NCBI GenBank assembly: GCA_001598975.1
Contig: BBXU01001773.1
Coordinates: forward strand, 1-37,757
From: Parachlorella kessleri
Lineage: Eukaryota; Chlorophyta; Trebouxiophyceae; Chlorellales; Chlorellaceae
Reading direction: 5' to 3'
DNA length: 37,757 bases
Part shown: positions 21,556 to 31,500 of the stretch, piece after piece
Numbering within the stretch: the first letter of the stretch is position 1
Layout of the letters: every line of letters begins with the position of its first letter
Notes under the pieces: generated by a model
Told to the model about the DNA's origin: nothing
What the model saw: the letters and a program-made list of their open reading frames with translations, nothing else
The model's database searches: none
Program-made: the position numbers and the translations under genes

Positions 21556-24500
21556 AGAGGGAGGATATCCTGGCTGGGGTACCAGCATAACCTCAAGCCT
21601 CTTTCTCTGCAGATCCTCTCTACTCCCCTCCTTCCCCGCCCTGCTACCCAGCGCATTACAGTCCGTCAGAGCCAAGTCTGTAAGCAAACCCAGTCACTCA
21701 TAACTAGACCCCGACGCCTGCCTTTGCAGACAGGAGCTGGCATTCATCGGCTTGGACCTCAACCAGGAGGCCCTGGTTGCAGCCCTGAACGCCTGCCTAG
21801 CCAGCGACGCTGAGCTGACAGCCGCGCAGGCAGGCCGGCTGGCTGACCCTTTCGCCGCCTGGCCGAGCTTGGATGAGCTGTTAGCGGATGGTGCAGAAGA
21901 CGAGGTTGACGGTACAACAGAGGAGGAGAAGGAGGAGGAGGGGGAGGTAAGCCACCAACATTGGAAGAGCTGGCTGGGGCCAGGAGGGGGGATGCAGGGG
22001 CCGAGGTGCAGGACGATGTGGCTGGCAAGGAGGTGAGTTAGTGAGGGAAGCAGAAGGGGGCATGGTAAGCTTCGCAGGGGAGCTGCTGGGTGAACTTAGG
22101 CCAGGGCGAGCACAGGTGCTCTTTTGCAGGCAGAAAACGCTTTGCGCAAAAGGGTTGTCCTCTATTATACTGTCAGAGCACAAGGCATGTTTGTGTATAG
22201 GAGATCAAGATACCGCCGCCTGGGACGGTGTATGATGTCACAGAAGGGGCGGCAGAAGCACAGGTGAGGAGTCGAGGGTATCTCTGCTACACTGTTTCAG
22301 GGCTGCCGGCCCGCATCTCCAGGGTTGAGCAACTTGCAAGACTACCCTCGCGCAGGTGCAGCTTCAACAGCACTTGTTCATGGTGGCAGGTGGTGCGCAG
22401 TGATCAGATAAGGGGAGTGCTGGATACTTCGTTCGGTGCCAGGACCTGGGCGCAAAATCCCATGTTCTCCATGCGCATGTGTACATGTCAAGATGTCGCT
22501 CGCAGTCTGGTGCTCGCTTGCAAACAATGCAGAGCCCACGCTTCTCACTTGATACATGACATCGGCGATGCAGGCCCTCCTGGACGCGACTCCCGCCCAG
22601 CTGGCTGTCATCAGCTGGCATGCGCCCTGGTGCGCCCCCTGCTTGGAGCTGGCGCCGGAGCTGGACCGCCTGGCAGCCGCCCACCCCGCCTCCCTGCTGG
22701 TGCTGCGGCTAAATGTGGAGGCCAGCCGTGCCAACGAGGTGGGCCTCGGCAGCCGTGCGGGTTTTGCACTGGTGTGCCTGCACATGCAGGCAAGTTTCTA
22801 GTGATGACCGGGTCGGCAACCACCCACCCCGCCTTCCTGCCAGGATTACAGCTGGATGTGCAGGCCAGCCAGGTCACGGAGATGATGAGTGACCTGGTGC
22901 TTTGGATGGTAACAGTTGTCTTGATTGTGCGTCAGGATGCTGTCTGCAGGTGCTGGCATTCGAAAAGGTCCTGGAGCGCCCCGCCTCGCGCCGGATCGGG
23001 GCCAAGGCGGTGCTTCGCGGAGAGCTCAAGTTCCCCTGCCTCACGCTGCACGCCCCGCCCGCCCTCCAGGCCCTGGAAAAGTTTACGGGGCCCTCTGCCC
23101 TGGCTGACCTGGAGGCGCACCTGGCCGACAGCCTGGCGGCAGGAGAGGAGGCGCAGGCGCCGAGCGCTGCGCTGGCTGCGGAGGATGCCCGGGCAGCAGC
23201 AGGCCCAGTTGCGTCACCTGTGGTGGAGGGAGAGAGGGCAGCTGCTGCTCAGAGCAGTCCTGCTGTCGCACCAAGCAGCAGCAGTGCTGTCGCTGGAGTA
23301 GGCGGCAGCGGGGGTTCACCGTCAGCAATGACATCAGCAGCACCAGCAGCAGTGAAGGCACCACACTTGCCGCCAGGGCCGGCAGCAGGAGCCACCGTGG
23401 CCGCGTCGGGGGCGGCTGCAGCCCTGACCAAGGGCGCAGCACAGCTCAAAGAGCTGCTGGCCGCTGGGCAGGCTTCCGGGGTGCCCCTGCTGGTGGTGTG
23501 GACCCGGGACGGGGACTACTTCAGCAGTTCGCTGAGGATTGCCTTGGCAGGGGTGCCCCTGCAGCATAGAGGTAGCAAGGGGGGCAAGTCAAGCCCTGGC
23601 TTGCTTTGGAGGGGGTGACAGACAGCGCGAACGTGCGGGCTGTTTGGCTGAGAATTGTAAGCAGGACGATGCTGCCAGCATGCAGTACCGCCAAGCCTGG
23701 CCTCCTGACGCACAGCGCGGAGGGGCTCTCCATGCAGCGCCCAAAGGAAATGCTTTTGACAGTGCTGCTGTGACTATATGGCCCTGGCTGCAGGCGTGCT
23801 GCGCTGTGCTGAGGTGTGCATCACTACATCTAAGGCCAACGATTTGCTCGCCCAAGCCCTGAAGGCAAGTTGCTGTTGGATGGCAATCTCTGTCAAGATG
23901 CGGGACACTTACAGTCTGTCTACTGCAGCCTGAGCCAGCATAGGGGGCTAATCCTGCATTCTTCCTACCTGAAGGCACACTGGCTGCAGCTATATACACA
24001 CAGTGTGCCGTGGGCCATCTCGTTGCGTCCGCCCCGTGGTATTCACCGCTCACTTTGGTCCGCCCTGCCTTTTCCTATCCCATTTGAGCACGCTTTCCAA
24101 TCAAGCCCTTCGGGCTCCCTTCCCCACCAACACACAACCTGCAAGCCCAGCTGCTCTTGCTCTACCAACGCACGCAGGTGGCGGCCTTCCCTTCCATCCA
24201 CGTCTACAAGGGCATGAAGCTGGCAACCAAGCTGGAGGGGCCTGCTGAGGCTACCGTGGGCGCCATGACTGCCCTGGTGGGACAGCTGGTGGCCACCGCC
24301 TCTACACCAGCAGCAGCAGCACTGCCAGGCGGTGGTGCTTCTGGGACAGGGAAGGCAGCAACGGCGGTGGCAGCTGCAGCCCATGTGGTCCAGGACGCGG
24401 CAGCGGCAGGGGCCGGGCAGCAGCAACAGCCTCCGGCTTCTCAGCCGCAGCAGCGGCCGCAGGAGCCTCAGCAGCAGGGCAGTGGCAGCAACGGGGCTGG

Positions 24501-24992
24501 CAGCAGCGGGAGCGGCAGTGTGTATGACCCGCCCGCCGGCAAGTACGCCAAGCCGGGGGCCACCAAGCGGCTGGGGGACGGGCGGACCGTGCACTTCTTC
24601 CCCAAGATGCCCTGCCTCAGGTGGGCCCCCCAATCCTGACTTGGCCGGGGCCAGCTGGCGTGGTGCCAGGCTTACAGGACGGACGGACAGACTGCTGTCT
24701 CTGGCAAGCTGGCTGCGCATCGGGGGTTGTTCGTGAAGGAGCAGAGGTCACGAAGAAGCAGCGGTTTATCTATCTCCCCCACCCCTCTGCCTCTTGCAGG
24801 TGTGGCTGCCCCTGGTGGACCAGCGACGACTGGGACGCAAAGTGCATCCGCTGCAGCTGGGACTGTGAGGCCGGTGGCTATGACGACAACTCCCAGCCCC
24901 TGCCCAAGTATCGGCCCAAGTGGGAGCACTTCACGGCGCTGATCAAGGAGGGGCGGGCGGCCGCATACACCCCCAAGAGGGCCAAGCAGTGA
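17432..24992 (+). CDS. COG0523/CobW-family GTPase apparently fused to thioredoxin domains and a Cys/Trp-rich tail
   Basis: Fifteen exons join in phase to 1171 residues: 17432-17541, 17803-18028, 18393-18568, 18712-18844, 19366-19461, 19972-20109, 20326-21064, 21356-21479, 21730-21946, 22201-22263, 22574-22738, 22950-23571, 23794-23864, 24178-24620 and 24800-24992. Residues 1-300 are the CobW GTPase: VPVTIIAGLPNCGNATLLKH (P-loop lacking Lys), GCICC (74-78), ILLNK then VDRV (NKxD, 214-217) and RRPFHPQRL. Residues 334-354 are His-rich. A long Ala/Gln tract precedes the CobW C-terminal domain (VRSKGYLWLATRPD, TWSQAG, HGDRRQELAFIGLDL). Residues ~654-790 are thioredoxin with WCAPC (693-697). Residues ~900-1010 are a second Trx-like fold without CxxC (FPSIHVYKG). 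The tail has CLRCGCPWW and CIRCSWDC. COG0523 proteins handle zinc or other metals. The 21947-22200 join is the weak link: two separate genes remain possible, with a first exon near 22062. Confidence 0.7.
20136..20177 (+). repeat. Perfect-unit tandem duplication, 21 bp x 2, in an intron
   Basis: The unit beginning GTCATAAACATGGGCAAGGG occurs twice in direct succession with one mismatch at the end, just after the donor of exon 19972-20109. Confidence 0.9.
20633..20850 (+). repeat. Ala/Gln low-complexity coding tract (GCA/CAG-rich)
   Basis: Within the 739-nt exon of the COG0523 gene. It encodes poly-Ala runs of up to ~14 residues mixed with Gln and Ser between the His-rich loop and the CobW C-terminal domain. 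It probably forms a flexible linker. Confidence 0.8.
21526..21555 (+). repeat. (CTG)10 microsatellite in an intron
   Basis: Ten uninterrupted CTG units within the intron after exon 21356-21479 of the COG0523 gene. Confidence 0.95.
22377..22402 (+). repeat. Dispersed repeat, short fragment (copy 9)
   Basis: TCATGGTGGCAGGTGGTGCG keeps only the 5' core of the family. It lies in an intron of the thioredoxin part. Confidence 0.35.
22824..22881 (+). repeat. Decayed duplicate of the Trx1 exon end
   Basis: Aligns without gaps to the end of exon 22574-22738 (22681-22738), offset 143 bp, with about 42 of 58 bases the same. No GT follows the duplicated exon end, so it cannot use that donor. Confidence 0.6.
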
Positions 24993-25542
24993 CATTCCGC
25001 TGATAGGTGGAGGATTTTGGCTGGGGAGTGGTGCGCGCCTCCGGGGGACGGGGCCAGTGTGTTGTTGTGGCTGTGAATGTGATATGTGGGTGTAGCAGCA
25101 GGTGTTGGTGGGCTTTGTATGCCTCTTTCATGAATCAGCAGCTGTCAGCGATGTTACCAGTGTTGTAATAATTGCAGTGTTGTGACAAAAAGCGGGAACC
25201 CCGGGGTAGCGTCTAGCCAAATCCTGCTATCCACTGCAAGTTGACATAAGGCCGCTCTCAATCTAATAAGCATCCCAAGCACCCATGGAAGGATGTTTCG
25301 CAGGGTGACTTGCGGCCGCCATGCCCGCGTCTCCCTGGTCAAGCGTCACTACTAGCTGTCATACTTGCTCTCATGCACTCATTCCCGCCGTGACCAGTCT
25401 CTATGTGCTCTCCGGAGAAGTGAACACCCATCGCAGTAGCACATGTCCCAGCACGCACCAGGAGAACATCACACTGCGTCTACGCTACCTGTGACACGTC
25501 AAGCTGTATACTGATAGTACAGTCACCCTTACTACTCAGCCG
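24993..25542. other. Gap between convergent COG0523-Trx (+) and TRAPPC5 (-)
   Basis: 3' UTRs only. TGTAA at 25164-25168 serves the plus gene. No exon and no repeat copy is seen. Confidence 0.6.
25164..25168 (+). terminator. Candidate polyadenylation signal of the COG0523-Trx gene (TGTAA)
   Basis: TGTAA lies ~172 nt past the TGA stop at 24990-24992, a typical chlorophyte distance. Confidence 0.45.
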
Positions 25543-27147
25543 CTAGCTAGCTGGCATGCGCTGCTCCCGCTGCATGACTGAGGGGTCAAACTTCATGAGG
25601 ATGGTCGTCTTGGGCTTTGGTTGGTCTTTCACCGTCACAAAGTGGGCCGTCACCCTGCAGCCCATGTCACCCAAGTACACGCTTGTACGCGCACGCACCA
25701 CTGTACAGCATCGCAATTGGGACTGTGGCACACGTCGGGCTGTGCTAAAAGCAAGTGTGGCATGCTGGGACTTGGCTGCCCCCAGTGCGTGTCTCAAAGG
25801 CTGGTGTCAAGCCCTCCCCTATCCTACATGCCGTGCTCAACCTGCACCAAGTTGGAGGTAGCCAGGTGGTGAAACTCGCCAAAAAAATGCACTCTAAAAT
25901 CCCCTCAAGTGTCTGATGTACGGGCCTGCCCACTGTGCTGTGCTGGCCTTACCTAGCTGGGAAGCCCGCACCATCCAGCACCCCCTTAACTACACCCGCC
26001 ACAAAGGCTGCACAGTTGAGGTGGCCCATCTCCTTGGGCACGCTGACAAACTTGATGACGAAGAGGTCGTAATCACTAATCATGTACTCATCCTCGGCCT
26101 GCAGGCGCAGCAAGGGATGCAGCGACTCCCATCATGAAAAGCACAGCACAGCAAGGGCGTCTCAGTCCCCTGGCATCATATTGGGACGTTGCACCTCGGG
26201 CTCGGTGGCTTACACGGGTAGCCCGCTCCTCACCCAAAAGATCCGCGACACCGTACCGCACCCAGATCAAACCAAGGGCGGCATGCCAGTCAGCCCTCCT
26301 TGACAGCATTACCTTCAGCCCTGAATGCACCAAATTAGCCATGTTGGCATTTCTCCAGGCCTATTCACCAGACGTACAAGGGCACCCTCATCCCCTGTTC
26401 CTCCGCATCATTTCGCCCGTAGCACCTCCAAACCTGCCGGGGACAGCATACATCAATCCAGCCACGGTCCCTTGGAGTCACTCACTGTGTTACTTTGTTC
26501 CAGGTCCCGCGCCTGCCGCCCGAACAGGTACCGCCAGAGCGTGGAATGCACAAACTTGAGCATGTCCAGCAGCCGCACCTCCCGCCTGCTGCCGCGCTCT
26601 CGGAAGCACAGCACCTCCAGCAGCCGCACCCCCACGCCATACCCCACCTCCTCTAGCCTGCAGCCAGGGCACCCGGCAGGGCTTGCCAGGTGCTGCCGCA
26701 AGGAAGCAAGCTTCGTTGCAGCAGTGCTGCATGCTTGAGCAGGCTAAATCATGTCGCCTCACGGCTTGCAGTCACACAGGCAGGAGCCGATATGGGAACA
26801 CATTTGCCGCTGCCTGTGCAACTGTGCAAGGGCGCCATTAGCCCAGGAGCTGAACCCTTACCGCCGCTCGAGCTCGCCTATATGTGATACCCGGCTCTGG
26901 CAATACTGCACAAGCTCGCTGAACAGGTAGGCAAAGGCGCTGAGGCTGACCTGCATCCAGGCAAGCAAAGAGGGTAAGTGAAAGTTAGACTCGCGTTCCA
27001 CAGCTTCTAACACTTGTCAAACTGAAGGCTGCACTCCCATCAGTTTTGGCCAGATCCTACCAAGTATAGACCGCTGGTTCTTACCTCAGACTTTCCTCTG
27101 GACAGTAGTTTGTCTCCTAGAGCCTGTGAGCTTCTGCTTTGAAACAT
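25543..27147 (-). CDS. TRAPPC5: TRAPP complex core subunit TRAPPC5 (Trs31)
   Basis: Five exons join in phase: 27147-27085, 26950-26862, 26657-26486, 26098-25953 and 25654-25543 (TAG stop). The product is 193 residues, close to the ~190 usual for the family. In order it shows VSLSAFAYLFSELVQYCQSR, GYGVGVRLLEVLCFRERGSR, REVRLLDMLKFVHSTLWRYL, EYMISDYDLFVIKFVSVPKE, LNCAAFVAGVVKGVLDGAGF and, across the last splice, PARVTAHFVTV then TTILMKFD. The LNCAAFxAG and RVTAHF motifs are diagnostic of the Trs31/Bet3 superfamily. TRAPPC5 is a core subunit of TRAPP tethering complexes, which act as Rab1 exchange factors in ER-Golgi traffic; the subunit is cytosolic and peripheral to membranes. It starts head-to-head with the P450, 346 bp away. 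Confidence 0.93.
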
Positions 27148-27493
27148 GCCGCAGCTATTGGCAAGTGCTACTGATCAAAGGGAGGCTTACCGCCAGACGT
27201 CCTTATTGGGTAAATTGATTTTGTTTGCACATACGGCTTGATCTGCAAGTGTCTCATCAATCTCACAACAAACCAGTGGCGGGAACTCCAAGTTTTACAT
27301 AGTACACGCAGCCTCAAAGAGGGTGGGCAGAGCTCTGGACATAAGTGTGACAAGCACGGGAGGCGCCCTGTGCACCACATCCTGGGTTTTGATCACTTCG
27401 GCGCTGCGCTTGGTGCTCGTTGTTTAATAGCTGTGCATTTGAACTGCCGCTATTAGCATTGACTAGTAGCCCTTCGGACACCGAGCTGCCGCG
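27148..27493. promoter_or_regulatory. Short shared 5' region between divergent TRAPPC5 and P450
   Basis: Only 346 bp separate the two start codons, so both promoters and 5' UTRs must lie here. I see no clear TATA box or other named element. Confidence 0.45.
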
Positions 27494-30400
27494 ATGTTGG
27501 AGGCATTCTCGCTGCCAGCGCTGCTGCAGCACCGGCATGAGGCAGGCAAGCTTGCAGCCTTGGCAGCCGTGGCTCTGGCCACCTGGTGGGTTATTGGCCT
27601 GATCAGGGACCTCGTCAAGTGGGTCAGAGTGGGCCTGGCCTGCCGCCCAGTGCCTTCGGCGCCCGGAGGCAACGCGCTGCTGGGACATGTGCTGGGGCTG
27701 GCTCCACCTAACTGCGCTTGGGACCGCATGTACGACTGGCTCAAGCAGTCACCTGGCGGCATTCTTAGGTTCCGTATCCTGCAACGCACTGGCATCCTTG
27801 TTGGGGACCCAGCAGCCATCAAGCGCATCTTCCAGGTGCGGCCCGGTGGGGGCCTGGCTGTTTGATACCTTGGAGCCCAGTAAGCTGGGGGGCTGTTTTT
27901 GCGACGCAACAGACTGACAACTGCCTGACGCTACTGTGAGAAGCCACGGCAGCGCAGCCGTGCAGTGAGGGATACCCCGTAAGGGCCACCGCTGCGCCCA
28001 CTGTGTGCCGTGCTGTGTGCCCGTGAGTCACTTCACCCTCCTTGCACTCTATCGGTGCGTGCAGACGCGGCAGAAGATCTATGAGAAAGACTTGGACTTC
28101 TCCTACAAGCCCTTCCTGCCCATCCTGGGCACCGGCCTCGTCACCGCCAATGGCGACTACTGGCAGAAGATGCGGCTGCTGATGGCGCCGGCGCTGCGCG
28201 TGGACATGCTGGACACCATCATCCCCATCGCCAAGTGCGCCACCGACCGGCTGGCCAAGCGGGTGCAGCAGTACAAGAACACCAAGGCGCCGGTGGACCT
28301 GTTTGAGGAGATCAGGCTGCTCACGCTGCAGGTCATTGGAGAGGCCATACTCAGCCTCAACGCGGACGAGTGCGACCGGGTGAGGCATCGCAAGTCTGTG
28401 TGGGTTGCGTTGAGGGAATATGAGTTGATTGCCCAGGCTGAATCCCATGTGTTGTGAGGTGTTAGTGGTGACATGACCATGTGTGTTTGGTACTCCATGC
28501 ATCATCATTTCCTACTCGTTGCAAAGCCGAGACGTGCGGGTGGAGGGTTGGCATTATGCCCTTGCCATGCACCGTGGGCTGAGGGTGCACCATGTGCCAG
28601 CCATGTGGGATAGGTTGCAACACACTCGGAGAAGTCTGTATGCTGCGCCCTCTGCAGGTATTCCCCCACTTGTACCTGCCGGTGATGGAGGAGAGCAACC
28701 GCCGGGTGCTGCAGCCCTGGCGCTACCTGTTCCCCACCACAGTCATGCAGGTGAGCTGCCAAGCAGCCATGCCCTTCGAACTGAGCGCTGGATGACCACG
28801 ACCTGTGCTAAGGTTTCGACGATGGAAGCTTTGCTTTTATACCCTGAATTCCAGGCACCGGCTGCGCCACCTACGTTATGGCTCAGGCGCCTGGCTATTG
28901 GCTAACCATATGGTAAAGCTGCCTGGCTTTGCTGCATGTGGCAAGGATAGGTATCAGTCTAAGTGCATAGCCACTTGCTTGCTTGCGCGTAGTACAACTC
29001 CCGTGTGCGGCAGCTGGATGGGTACCTGCTAGACATCATCCGCACGCGCTGGGCCTCGCGCCGCGGCGGCCGGCGCCCAGAGAAGACCGGGGAGAAGGGC
29101 GACATCCTGGACCGCATTTTGCAGAACATTGAGGTGGGGAGTCCATAGTGTTTAGGGCATGTGGGGCATGTGGAGGGAGCTTTCAATGACTGGAAGGGCT
29201 CGGAAGGAGGCCTGCGGCTGTAGAGCATGGAGGCGGGTCAGGGGCATGCCGACAAGGGGTGGGCAAGGATTGCGTTCCGGGGGAGGGATTGGTTTCTACG
29301 AGGTCCCTCATTGACTTTGGTTTGTTCACGTTGTTTATGTCTTTTGGTGAAGAGCTCTTCTTATGCCCGGCAGCCGGGTAGTGGGAGCACTGGCTTCTGG
29401 CAGGTGGACGGCAGCATCCTGAGCAGAGCCGGTGAAGTTGTGGCTCACCTCTTACTAGATGTTTTCGTCAGCATTTCTAAAGATTGGGTGTAAACAACTG
29501 CAACGCACGCACGGTTTGTACTGGGTGCAGGAACGTGGGGAGCAGTGGAGCGCCGCCTCGGAGACGCAGCTGTGCTTTGAGATGAAGACCTTCCTGCTGG
29601 CGGGCCACGAGACGTCCTCGGCGATGCTGGCCTGGACGCTGTACGAGCTCAGCCAAGACCGGGAGAAGATGCTCAAGGTGTGCCACGAGTCAGTGGTCAT
29701 GTGGGACAAGGGCCTCTTTTGCAGGAATGCTGCATGGCCTCGAGTAGGCGCAGGCAGAGGTACTCATGACTGGTGGTGAGTCACTGGTTGTGTCAAGGCA
29801 CAGCTTCGGTAGTAGGCCTCCAGGCTGTATGAGCTCAGCCAGGACAGGGAGCAAATGCTGAGGCTGGGTAGGTGCCTGTGCTTGCGTGCAGGTTCGGGAG
29901 GAGGGGCAGCGCGTGTATGGGCCCAACGATGACGAGCCCAGCAGGGAAGCCATGGACACGTGCGTCTACACAGCCGCGGCGCTCAAGGTGCGCTTACGCT
30001 GTGCCTGCTGGGGCAAGCCACGCCCTGACGCCTGCGTGGAATGGGGCACAACTTCTGTGGGCGGGGCCAGCCATTGGTTGGTGCTTCTTTACCAGACGCA
30101 GTCGTTAGCGTGGAGCCGGCCTGCCCTGTCAGTATCCAGGTGCCTGCCCTTTACACATGCCTGTTGGCAACACAGCGTGCCCTGCTTTCCACGCTTTCAG
30201 GAGTCGCTGCGCAAGTACAGCGTAGTGCCGGTGGTGACGCGCAACCTGGCGGCCGACGACGAGCTGGGCGGCTACAAGCTACCCAAGGGCTCTTGGATTG
30301 TGTGCCACATCAAGGTGTGTGTTGGTGCGGCCTGGTCGGTTTGTATGGCTGTCTCCTGGGGTCAGCGGGCAGAAGGCCGCTTGCCGGTTTGGTCAGCCAA

Positions 30401-31500
30401 GAGACCCTTCCCCTGCCTGGTCCAGCCAACACAGGGAGGGCAAGGTCTTACCAGTTGCTTTTTGTACGTTCCGTACAACCTTCTTCGGTGTGGTGTCAGT
30501 GACCCACCTCGAGCCAAGCTGCGCACCTACCGTGCCCCTCATGCCATCCCTGCACAGGCCATCCATCACCTCTACAAGGACCCGCTCGCCTGGAAGCCCG
30601 ACCGCTTCATGCCCGGCGGCGAGTACGACCAGTTCAGCGAAGACATCCGCCCCTACATGGTGGGTGAATGAAAGCGGGCGCAGCGCCAGCCTGCCTCCCT
30701 GCTGCGTTCATCCGGGAACAGCACAACATTAACCAGCATTGTATGTCGCATTGGATGATGACTATGACGGGGAACGGCTGCATGCTCATAGACCTGCTCG
30801 CCTCACGGGGATGTCGCGACTGGTCCTGGGTTTGCTGCCGCCGGCCACACGGGCAGGAGGCAGGCAATCTAGGTAGGACGTCTACCCAGGCTTGCCCTTG
30901 GCTTCTGCTGCTGCAGTTCCTGCCCTTCATCCAGGGGCCGCGCAACTGCCTGGGCCAGTCCTTTGCCCTGCTGGAGGCTCGCGTCATTCTGTCATTGCTT
31001 GTCAAGGTGAGTAAGCAGACGGAGCCCAGGTTGTTAGCAAGGGTGGCAGGGAGTGCGCGAGAGAGATAGGGGCGGACTGAACTGACAGGGCTGCCTAGCT
31101 GCCCAGGCTGTGCTTTGAACCACTGCCGATCTGCCTTGGACTGAGCATTCACCCACTCACGCTCCAGCGTCCATCGGCGTGATGCGTACCTCTGTCTCCC
31201 AAGTGAGCTGGGGACTGCTTTGATGGGCAGCTCCTCGCCGTCGCAGAGGAATCCCGTACAGACCACATAGTGCTGTCTTGCGCTATGGCAATCCCCTCAT
31301 ATGGAACATGGCTATGGTGGTGCTTATGGACCCTGGAAGTGCTCAACCATGCCGGGTTTGGCTGCATTCCCTTACTGCCCCTGCAGCGCTTCACCTTCAC
31401 CACCGCGTATGAGAATGCCGGCGAGGTCAGCTCCACCGTCATCCCCCTGGCGCCAGAGCATGGCATGCACATGCTGGTCCGCGACGCCCACCTTGACTAG
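27494..31500 (+). CDS. Cytochrome P450 monooxygenase, membrane-anchored
   Basis: Ten exons, all introns phase 0, give 517 residues: 27494-27835, 28065-28379, 28658-28750, 28993-29133, 29531-29677, 29892-29987, 30201-30314, 30558-30659, 30917-31006 and 31387-31500. A hydrophobic N-terminal anchor (residues ~18-38) is followed by a Pro-rich hinge (RPVPSAPGG). The C-helix has GDYWQKMRLLMAPAL. The I-helix oxygen-binding motif is AGHETS (321-326). The K-helix EXXR is ESLR (379-382), then WKPDRFMP (PERF-type). The haem loop is FIQGPRNCLGQ with the axial Cys at 461. All catalytic signatures are intact, so the enzyme is probably active, taking electrons from a P450 reductase at the ER (or possibly plastid) membrane. 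The CYP family and substrate cannot be assigned from sequence alone. Intron 5 carries a decayed copy of the exon 5 end, and intron 9 a dispersed repeat. Confidence 0.92.
29824..29863 (+). repeat. Decayed duplicate of P450 exon 5 end
   Basis: 33 of 40 bases match the end of exon 5 (29638-29677), including LYELSQDRE codons. It lacks the AAG|GT donor and sits 29 bp before exon 6. Confidence 0.85.
31032..31094 (+). repeat. Dispersed ~70 bp repeat, copy 10 (in P450 intron 9)
   Basis: Starts TTAGCAAGGGTGGCAGGGAG, then TGCGCGAGAGAGATAGGGGC and GGACTGAACTGACAGGGCTG. It lies in the sense orientation of the host gene. Confidence 0.65.

Noticed and set aside
22851..22881. Possible 21-nt alternative exon in the Trx gene (LDVQASQ)
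   Set aside because: Phase would fit, but it is better explained as a decayed duplicate of the preceding exon and adds no conserved residues.
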